Shown here: in pieces, positions 56,561 through 64,000 of the stretch
Position numbering within the stretch: position 1 is the stretch's first letter
Layout: each line of letters starts with the position of its first letter
Source of the DNA: Deinandra increscens subsp. villosa
Taxonomy: Eukaryota > Streptophyta > Magnoliopsida > Asterales > Asteraceae
Direction: 5' to 3'
Length of the DNA stretch: 64,000 bases
NCBI GenBank assembly: GCA_039602395.1
Contig: JBCNJP010000023.1
Coordinates: 86,621,324-86,685,323 of the forward strand
Notes under the pieces: model-generated
What the model was told of the DNA's origin: nothing
Seen by the model: the letters and a program-made list of their open reading frames with translations, nothing else
The model's database searches: none
Translations under genes and position numbers: made by a program

Positions 56561-59500
56561 AGACCAGAATCCAAACTTGTGCAATTTGCTTGAATGTTAT
56601 GCCATGACTTACATGATTATGCCATGATGATACATGCTTTGATTTCTGATGAATATGAACCCTTGTTTATGATCAACCATCGGTGTCGTGTGTCTGTATG
56701 TCGAGTCATAGTTCCAACGTGCTATGTTATGGGCCATAGTGACGTTAAGTAAAGATTAGACACAAAACTAATACTTAAGACCTAAACGTGTTCATAGGTC
56801 TCCGATAAGCAATACTTGGATTAGTAGCAAGTGTAGCAGTGCAACCAAAGGTGAGTGTCACTAACCCGATTAACGTGAACCCGTTTGGGTCACACCGAAC
56901 AACTAAACGAAAACAATGCTGACAACTTCGAGAGTGCTAGGCACCTCCCTGATAAACTTGAAAACTTGGAGTGCACGGCACCCACTTGATGAACTTGAAG
57001 TGCTTTATGGGAAGCACTTGTGAATTACTTAAACAACTATTTCTGAAACGAAACTGAAAACACTTTTGAGATTCATGAGAATCCGGTAAACCGTTTTAAT
57101 ATGGCTAGTGTAGGTTAAAGTCTAAACCACATGATATCACATGATTTCTAAGGATGCCTTGAAAACTTAAAAGTCCTCAACTAAATTGTACCATTAATTG
57201 TAAAGCGAGGGGATGTTGGGTAGATCTACTGGAGTTTGACAAACTCCGCCCCGTGGCACGGGGAGTGCACGGAGGTACAATATCAGCCTATCTGACCGTG
57301 ATCCCGAGAGGACACGGGGGAGGCAAATCCGCGATGACGTAGGTCCGCAGTACTAGATGGCACGGCCACTACAATAAATTATGGTCAGCTTTGGTACAAA
57401 CTTCCTTAGTGCATGGAACAACGGATTAGCTACCCGCGATATCGGTTGAGCACTTTAACTATACAAAACTAGTACATACCCGATAACGTAGGTTACGGAC
57501 AATACTTTTACTAAACCACGATACTATGATTTTGATTATCACAAGCATTGCTTTTCACAAATTAATATTACTCAAAGTATATGTTGAAACGTTTATGATT
57601 ATGAGACCGGGCCACTGCGTGACAAGCCCACTGTGAACTCACCAACCGTTAGGTTGACACTTGCGTGGTTTAAACTTTTGCAGATCGCTAAGGAGTATCC
57701 ATTGAAGGTTGGCATGGCACGTGAAGACTTTTACTTTCATTAAACTAACTGGGGATTTTGATTTGAAACAATGATTTGTAAAGCACGTGGCTAGTGCTAA
57801 GATACTATTGTCTTTATTCCGCTGCGTAACTTTTGAAACTGTTTGAAATAAATGTTTTGGACTTTACTCTGATTCGTTTAGTATTTGTAACTAATGGTTG
57901 TGGTCCTGGTCTAGTCGCACCCCTTAACGGTATAAACTCCGTTAGTGGTTAATTTGGGGGTGTGACACTATAAGTAAATGCTCACTCCGGGATTGCCCAG
58001 GGAGGTATGCCAGGTCCCAGTTGGAATTTATGCGACACCCTCGCTATGCCAGAAACCCCAGTGTACAGGCGCTTACCCTTCCGGTCCGCACGAACTTCTA
58101 AATATCCGATTAACTCGGTATCTTTAATACTTTATTATTTATTGATTTTAAACTCATATACACTTATTATATATATAAACATGTTATGAGACCAAAAATT
58201 AATTACCCATACCCTCCGGATTATTTTATATTAATTATCTTTATTTGGAAACCGTAATTTCATGAATTTCTCGTTTTATTATCAAAACTCATTTTCTTTT
58301 CAAACCAACTTAGGGTATTATCCATTATAACATTTTATAATATCCTTTAAAATATAAAAGCTTAATTCAATATCGTTTACTCAATTTGGGCAGAACAACG
58401 TTATGAAAACCCTAATTTTGACCCGTTAACAAAACCATTACCAAACCTTTTCCAATTGTGAAATAAACTTAGGGATTTCTTAAAATACATCATTTTATGA
58501 TTACCTACAAAAATTCAGACCTTAATTCCCACCCGATTACCCGATTTTAGCAAAACAAGCTCAAGAACCCTAATTTTAGATCATTTCCAGAAACCATACT
58601 TAGAAATCGAATTAGCCAAAACTGAAAGAGGTTATTTTAGACCTTACCTAATGATGCTTGACTGCAGAAATTCGGCTCTTGAATCCTCATGGTTTGCTCG
58701 AATTCGACTGAAGAAGATCTGGGTCCGAAAGTGGGTTTTTTGAGTGAGAATTTCGTGAATTGGTAGATTGTTTGATCAAATTGGGACATGTATTTATACC
58801 CAAACGCGGCGCCTAAGACCCCTACACGTGCCTAGGTGACTAATTCGGCCGAAACGGACACGAATTCGATGTATCTTAAGCTCCAAGTTGAACCTCGTGG
58901 CCAAAAACGGACCTAACAAGGTTTCTGCGAAAACAAGACCCTCGCGTATCGTGCAGGGCTTCTAGGAATGGCTCGCGATACGCGAGCTAGTGGTGTTCCG
59001 GTCAGATTTAGGATTTTAACACTTTTAGCCCCCATACTTTGGTTTAGTGCATTTCTAGCCCCTAAACTTCTATTCTTTTTATCATTTTATGTACCAAAAT
59101 ATTAGGGGACATATTTCTAACATTTTCTAAGGTTTCTAAGGCTCGGGATTCGTACGATAACATATATACATATATATATATTTTTTCTTTATTATTTGCT
59201 AATTTACGTTTTAGCCCCTCAAATTTTACAATACTTATCATTTTATGTTATGAATCATATTAGGATATATTTTTACTAATTTCTAAGCCTCAAAATACTT
59301 ACAATGAATATAAACACGTATAATACTTGTATATGTTTATATCTTTACAATAATTACGCTCTTAGTCCTTTTACTTTTCCGTTAACTATAAACACATGTA
59401 TTTATATGTATATATCCATCAAATGATTCATGTATCAACATGTTATTCATATAAACACATATTCATCTTATATTCTACTTTCTTTAACGTTTAACACATT

Positions 59501-59668
59501 CGTTTATGCGCAATTCATCATATTGGCTATCAAACGAATAATTCTAACACATGCAACCTATCAAATGTATAGTCTTCCATATTTATCAATCAAGCTTACG
59601 TATTTATAATATAAACACGTATTTAATATATATATATATCATGTATCTAAGATTTTTGGGATGTTACA

Positions 59669-60448
59669 ACTCTACCCCCTTAAACAAGGTTTCGTCCTCG
59701 AAACCTGTTTAACCCGTGATCAACTCAAAATGGAAATTTTTATATCCTAGGTCAATACGGAACTTACCTGCGTATCTATCGAGTTCTAGATGTTCGAACT
59801 ATCTCGTTTCGAGCTTCCTTCTTATTCCGACTTGTCTGTTCGTGAAACTTCTTTTAAAACTGCTACGATTCCTCGGGAAGATGCGTCTCGTGAGACTTCA
59901 AATGCTCAGCTTTGCGTACGCCAAACGTCTGCCTGCATATTATAATGTCTCCGTCTTTTGAGTGTAACGTCATTGCCGCAATTTCGAATCGTCAGGCTTA
60001 TCTGCGTGTCATCGTTGTCTTGGGATCATCTAGCTTGTTGATTTGCAATTGTCCTAAGGAAGACGTAAGTCTAAGCTATCCAAGGTAGCTTGATTACGAG
60101 ATTCCTTGACAATGCTTCTCCTATTCTGTGCTCATGTAGCTTGTCTGATCATCATATGGATTCTTCCCGCCATTTGTTGAAGTACAGCATCTCCTGGGTC
60201 GTAAGTTATTCCTGGCCTACTCCGGACTTCCATACTCCTATTGCTTCTTCTGGATTAGATGATGGTTGATAAAGCGATCTTCATGCCTATACCTAGAGTA
60301 GCCGGTTGCTCCTATCTTGTGGTAACCTCCGCCATTCTTCTTTAAACTATTCCTAACTTCAACTGCTTCCGCTTTGAGTCTTCCGGCCTATCCCTATAGT
60401 GATTTCCTATGGTCTACCGAAGATAGCGGCCTATCGCCATTCTTCTGG
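59669..60448 (-). mobile_element. Internal 3' end of the minus-strand gypsy, non-coding remainder
   Basis: Starts with the polypurine-like tract and TTTCGAGGACGAAACC. Beyond about 59710 I find no RT, integrase or gag motifs in any frame, so it is a 3' untranslated region or a rearranged remnant. It ends at the (ATT)n tract. Confidence 0.45.
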
Positions 60449-60536
<88 letters not shown>

Positions 60537-60537
60537 T
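60449..60537. repeat. (ATT)n microsatellite
   Basis: About 28 ATT units with one interruption near the end. Confidence 0.95.
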
Positions 60538-60753
60538 CTTTACCCTATATAACAAAATTCAATTTTTAGGATAATAATCTTGTATTTTTTTTATTCTTTA
60601 TATTAATAAATAATAAATAATAAATTCTAATTATTAGTTAATATTTATACTATAAGATATCATACAGAATCGTTTTCAAAATTAAAGCAAACTCCGAGAA
60701 TAAAAAGGCCATCATCTTTCACAATATCCGAAAACGATCGAGTCTTGTTCGTC
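60538..60753. other. AT-rich 5' flank of the host gene fragment
   Basis: May hold its promoter; no clear TATA placement. Confidence 0.4.
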
Positions 60754-61261
60754 ATGGCTCCCAACTGTTACGGTGGTGGTCGATGTTGCTGCTGCTGTTC
60801 TTCTTCTTCTAGAGTACGGCTATCACAAAGAGTACTAACACATGGAAAGGGTACGTATCTTAATTTCTCTTCATTCTATGATTCGATTCATTGTTTTTTA
60901 ATATGTATTAATATAAACACAAACAAGTTTCTAGGGCTTTTGATTTCATTATTATTATTATTATCATTATGTATTTATTATTTATCGTTCTTGATCTGTA
61001 CGTTTAGAATCCATGGCAGCGAGTGACGATGACATACTAGCGCTTTATGCGGGTGCTAAACTTGAGGACAATCCCGATGCACTCCTATTGCTGGATGGGC
61101 TTAACGATTTAACCGATGCATTTAAAAACTAGTATCCGAAACAGTGTCTCGCCATCAAGGCTGCCATCACCAGCGCCACCAGCGCCTTCCACGGAGCCAT
61201 ATTAGGTGTCTGTTGGGATGCTGTTTTTAAGGGTGTCTGGTCCGCCCGACTTCATCCAGAG
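60754..61261 (+). pseudogene. Two exons of an unrecognised host gene with a nonsense codon
   Basis: Exon 1 (60754-60850) encodes a start, a Cys5 tract (a CTG/TGC-rich repeat) and SSSSRVRLSQRVLTHGK. A perfect donor GTACGT (60851) and acceptor TTTAG (61007) join it in frame to exon 2 (61008-61261): ESMAASDDDILALYAGAKLE, then NPDALLLLDGLNDLTDAFKN. A TAG at 61130-61132 interrupts, after which the same frame continues as YPKQCLAIKAAITSATSAFH with a small-residue hydrophobic helix to a second donor GTACGT. The continued frame and splice sites suggest a recent loss. Function unknown; the helix could be membrane-associated. Confidence 0.55.
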
Positions 61262-61295
61262 GTACGTATTAGTCCCAAACAATAATTGTATATAT

Positions 61296-61432
61296 TGTTA
61301 ATTATTTAGATTATTCTAGATCCATATATTTAGCTAGGTAGTTATTTGTTTCCTAGATTAGTGCTCTAATTCTCCTATATGTACTCCTGTAACCTTTTGT
61401 GTAATTCAATGAGAATTGTAATTGTCATTCCA
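61296..61432 (+). repeat. 5' LTR of the right-edge copia, about 137 bp
   Basis: TGTTAATTATTTAG ... TGTCATTCCA, TG...CA ends, a few bases before the PBS. It lies 34 bp inside the intron following host exon 2. Its 3' partner is outside the window. Confidence 0.65.
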
Positions 61433-61437
61433 TAATA

Positions 61438-61450
61438 TGGTATCAGAGCC
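61438..61450 (+). promoter_or_regulatory. Primer-binding site (initiator-Met tRNA)
   Basis: TGGTATCAGAGCC, complementary to the tRNA-iMet 3' end. Confidence 0.93.
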
Positions 61451-61539
61451 TGAAATACTCTAACGAGTTTTCAGATCCTCATTGCCTGCCATCGCCATCC
61501 CTATTCACCATCTACATCGTCTCCTCTCTTCCATCCACC

Positions 61540-64000
61540 ATGGCCAGCGACCAAGCTATCATCTCTGTCACCGCAGCCACTCACTTCCCAATCAAACTCA
61601 CACCCCAAAACTTCCCTGTTTGGAGGCGCCATGTCACCTCCACCCTCATCGGCCTAGGGCTTGACCCCTTCATCACCGGAACTGTTTCCATCCCCACTCG
61701 GCTTGTCACCAACGCCGACAAAACCACAAAAACCAATCCCGATTACATCACCTACCATCGCCAAGATCAAGTGATCTTCAGTGCTATTCTCGGATCTTGC
61801 TCTGACGAGATTCAACTGATCATCACCTCCGCGTCCATCGCTCACGAAGCATGGACTCATCTCACTACCAGTTTCGCGAGCACCTCCCACTCGCGTGTTC
61901 TCTCTCTGAAAACCAAACTAGCCCGCAACCTCAAAGGTGATCGCTCCGTCTCCACCTTTTTGCACGAGATGCGGTCAATCGCCGATGAACTCGCTCTCGC
62001 CCAAAGTCCCATCACTGATGAGGACCTCATGGTTCATATTTTCGCTCAACTCGGTGAAGAATACGGACCAATCACTGCTGCGTTACAGGTCCGTGAAACA
62101 GCCCTTACTTTCCCCGAGCTATTTGACAAATTGGTGGACTTTGAACGCTCCCTCAAAGCTTCCAACTCCTCCCCTCCTCTCCTTGCGACGGCAAACGTCG
62201 CCCTGCGACAGCCTTCTCGGCCTACCCAATCAGGCCGACCAGATCCCTCAAACAGGCCCAATACACCTTCGGCCCAGCGCTTCACTTCAGCCCAGTCCAC
62301 CCAGCGGCCCAATCGGCCTAACCGCTCAGGTTCGCTCACTGGTAACCATACTTCTCGTTCCTCCCTGTTTTGCAAATTTTGTAACATCACAGGTCATGAA
62401 GTCCATGAATGTCGCAAGTTTGCTAAGTTTGTCAAAGACAACAACCTTCCGGTTGTGACCAACCCAACCCCTCCGGTGATCAACCAAGCCACAACCTCTT
62501 ACGGTCAACCCATGTGGATGATGGATAGCGGTGCATCTCACCACCTTGCACCTGATCCGACCGCCCTCCACTCGATCTCCGAATATGGTGGTCCCGACGA
62601 AATCATTCTTGGCAATGGTAAGGGTCTTCCAATCACACACGTTGGTAACACCCACTTTCACACTTCTTCTAAATCCTTGCATGTATCTAACGTCTTATGT
62701 ATCCCTAGCATGCGTAATCGTTTACTTTCTGTTGCCAAGTTATGTCGGACTAACCATGTTTCCGTTGAATTTTTTCCCTCTTATTTTTCTGTGAAGGATC
62801 TCAATACGGGGGCGCCTCTAATGCGGGGGGAGAATATCAATGATGTCTACTATCTCAATGAAGCCAACCTTCCACCACAAATAAATGCTACCTCAACGTC
62901 ACACCTTCAATGGCACCATCGGCTTGGCCACCCTTGTTTTCGTACTTTCAAGCTTCTTTGTAATGACATTGGTCTTAATTTGTCTCCTTTAACTAGTTCA
63001 AGTTTTCATTGTCAATCGTGTGCCATGAATAAAAGCCATAAATTGCCATTTGGTCATAACACGTTTGTTTCTCATAAACCATTACAACTGTTATACTCTA
63101 ACGTTTGGGGTCCCGTTCAACAATCTGTTGACGGCTTCAAATATTACGTGGTGTTCGTTGACTATTTTTCCAGATATGTCTGGCTATACCCATTAAAGTT
63201 AAAATCAGACGTTGCCAAAATATTTCCCGAATTCAAAATGCTTATCGAAAATTTTTTCCAACTTCCCATCACCTCCTTGTTCTCTGACAACGGCGGGGAA
63301 TACCTTGGGTTGGCTCCCTTTTTAAAAGCCAATGGCATATCTCACTACCCCCCCCCCCCCCCGCACACTCCCGAGCAAAATGGGTTTGCCGAACGACGCC
63401 ACCGTCACATAGTGGAAACCGGCTTGGCTCTCCTTCACCATGCGGACCTCCCCCCAAAATTTTGGTCTCATGCCTTCCAAACAGCTGTCTACCTAATCAA
63501 CCGACTCCCCACCCCAAACCTCAACAACCGCTCTCCCTATCATCTCCTCTACAACTCTACCCCAAACTACAAGAAACTCAAAACCTTTGGTTGCTTGTGC
63601 TACCCCTGGCTCAAGCCTTACACCACCTCCAAGCTTGAACCAAAATCCCAACCATGCGTCTTCCTCGGCTACTCCAATTCCAAATCCGCCTACAAGTGCT
63701 TCGACTCTCGTGACCATCGCCTTTATCACTCTAGGCATGTCACCTTTGTGGAGGATTCATTTCCCTACAAAGACCCCACGTCATCCACTTCCACCCCTCC
63801 ATCCCCTGATGAGTTTCTTTCCCCAACCCCACCAACTCACGTCCCTAAACCCCCCTTGCCTACTGCTCCTCTAATAAACCCTACCCTCCCCATGCAAACT
63901 CATGCAACCAACCCTCCTGGCCCCAACCCTGCCGACACACCCTCCCACGCTACATCCGCCACTTCTCCTGCCTCTCTCGTATCCTCGTCCAGCTCGTCCT
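61540..64000 (+). CDS. Ty1/copia gag-pol polyprotein, 5' part, runs off the right edge
   Basis: Open for 820 codons to the window end. Gag starts MASDQAIISVTAATHFPIKL, with NFPVWRRHV typical of the copia gag fold, and a CCHC knuckle CKFCNITGHEVHEC (278-291). Protease has MMDSGASHHLA (D329). Integrase has HHRLGH ... CQSC, then YSNVWGPV, LFSDNGGEY (D583) and FAERRHRHIVETGL (E618). The first catalytic position is N521 (AAC, 63100-63102) where copia integrases have D. A C15 run (63348-63362) encodes prolines in frame just before HTPEQNG. The Pro/Ser-rich linker begins near 63780; RT lies beyond the window. The lineage looks Ale/Retrofit-like. Confidence 0.95.
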   Translation, partial: MASDQAIISVTAATHFPIKLTPQNFPVWRRHVTSTLIGLGLDPFITGTVSIPTRLVTNADKTTKTNPDYITYHRQDQVIFSAILGSCSDEIQLIITSASIAHEAWTHLTTSFASTSHSRVLSLKTKLARNLKGDRSVSTFLHEMRSIADELALAQSPITDEDLMVHIFAQLGEEYGPITAALQVRETALTFPELFDKLVDFERSLKASNSSPPLLATANVALRQPSRPTQSGRPDPSNRPNTPSAQRFTSAQSTQRPNRPNRSGSLTGNHTSRSSLFCKFCNITGHEVHECRKFAKFVKDNNLPVVTNPTPPVINQATTSYGQPMWMMDSGASHHLAPDPTALHSISEYGGPDEIILGNGKGLPITHVGNTHFHTSSKSLHVSNVLCIPSMRNRLLSVAKLCRTNHVSVEFFPSYFSVKDLNTGAPLMRGENINDVYYLNEANLPPQINATSTSHLQWHHRLGHPCFRTFKLLCNDIGLNLSPLTSSSFHCQSCAMNKSHKLPFGHNTFVSHKPLQLLYSNVWGPVQQSVDGFKYYVVFVDYFSRYVWLYPLKLKSDVAKIFPEFKMLIENFFQLPITSLFSDNGGEYLGLAPFLKANGISHYPPPPPHTPEQNGFAERRHRHIVETGLALLHHADLPPKFWSHAFQTAVYLINRLPTPNLNNRSPYHLLYNSTPNYKKLKTFGCLCYPWLKPYTTSKLEPKSQPCVFLGYSNSKSAYKCFDSRDHRLYHSRHVTFVEDSFPYKDPTSSTSTPPSPDEFLSPTPPTHVPKPPLPTAPLINPTLPMQTHATNPPGPNPADTPSHATSATSPASLVSSSSSS

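Larger units (their letters stand above)
55245..57967 (+). mobile_element. Gypsy-derived insertion with near-total 5' deletion, 2723 bp
   Basis: Begins TGTGACGACCC and ends GGGTGTGACA, with a perfect CTATA target duplication on both sides (55240-55244, 57968-57972). Only ~115 bp precede the 3' LTR: a short LTR-start-like piece, a fragment of a 3' coding/untranslated end (ttttcgggacgaaaattcc), and the polypurine tract caaggggatga (55349-55359). A complete 3' LTR follows. The intact duplication shows that the deletion happened after insertion, or that a defective copy was mobilised. Confidence 0.85.
55360..57967 (+). repeat. 3' LTR of the CTATA-flanked insertion, 2608 bp
   Basis: TGTGACATCC ... 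GTGTGACA. A TATA box (TATAAATA, 55742-55749) with a leader (cctagctcacc ... acacacactctcc) marks the promoter. Two clusters of the octamer GCGAAACT lie on either side of it. No coding region. Confidence 0.85.
53520..59668 (-). mobile_element. Ty3/gypsy 3' LTR (~3.4 kb without its insert), minus strand
   Basis: The minus strand starts TGTAACATCCC (59668), directly after a polypurine-like AAGGGGGTAGAGT, and is proposed to end ...GGGCGTCACA at 53520. The minus-strand TATA box (TATAAATA, 58791-58798) supports the orientation. The upstream internal sequence TTTCGAGGACGAAACC is the usual phrase before the 3' LTR of Tekay/Del-type gypsy elements. It is split by a 2.7-kb insertion with CTATA duplications. 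The left end rests on the TG...CA rule alone. Confidence 0.6.

Noticed and set aside
60374..60574. Poly-Ile open frame
   Set aside because: Translation of the (ATT)n tract.
62046..62682. Minus-strand open frames of 114 and 118 codons
   Set aside because: Antisense shadows of the copia gag-pol frame, which has the real domains.

Overview
This window is nuclear DNA from a flowering plant, almost certainly a eudicot. The LTR vocabulary (termini such as TGTCACACCCC, TGTGACATCC and TGTAACATCC; initiator-Met primer sites; long LTRs with TATAAATA promoters) reminds me of Asteraceae, but that is inference. It is an accessory, transposon-dominated region. I see no complete host gene. Only short, mostly broken exon-like fragments remain between and inside transposable elements.

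Layout. 1-2.1 kb: 3' half of a Ty1/copia element (Ale/Retrofit-like), split by a hAT MITE. 2.3-6.3 kb: CCGAA-rich repeat, microsatellites, a Helitron-like 3' end, an exon-like remnant and a minus-strand copia gag with its LTR. 6,468-28,360: the dominant structure, an ~10.95-kb block present twice in direct tandem. Each unit carries a 2.2-kb solo LTR (target duplication GATAT), gene-like fragments, a Helitron-like end, and a decayed Ty3/gypsy element whose reverse transcriptase is split by a 2.74-kb solo LTR (target duplication ATAAG). The two units are nearly identical, and the breakpoints share ATGT and lie at or in LTRs. 28.5-29.5 kb: another gene fragment and a second hAT MITE.

29.9-38.8 kb: a degenerate L1-type LINE with an A11 tail, split by a structurally complete minus-strand Ty1/copia element (180/182-bp LTRs, 1396-residue gag-pol). 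39.6-41.5 kb: a complete PIF/Harbinger element (GGGGAGG termini, TAA duplications) with an intact 434-residue DDE transposase but no second, Myb-like gene. 44.4-45.0 kb: a probable 635-bp solo LTR. 45-53.5 kb: AT-rich sequence with a duplicated foldback repeat, an isolated promoter-like stretch and a SINE/RTE-like element.

53.5-59.7 kb: a ~3.4-kb minus-strand gypsy LTR interrupted by a 2.7-kb gypsy-derived insertion (target duplication CTATA) whose LTR carries an unusual cluster of the octamer GCGAAACT. 60.75-61.26 kb: two exons of an unrecognised host gene, disabled by a nonsense codon. A copia element has entered the following intron (LTR from 61,296), and its gag-pol frame runs open off the right edge although one integrase catalytic position reads N instead of D.

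How the parts relate: this is a nested chronology rather than a pathway. Gypsy decay came first, then the LTR insertions, then the tandem duplication that copied them. LINE insertion preceded copia insertion into it. The best candidates for recent or potential activity are the 30.75-35.44 kb copia and the Harbinger element. The most unusual sequence signals are the tandem duplication, the GCGAAACT cluster and an 86-bp insert flanked by 23-bp direct repeats.
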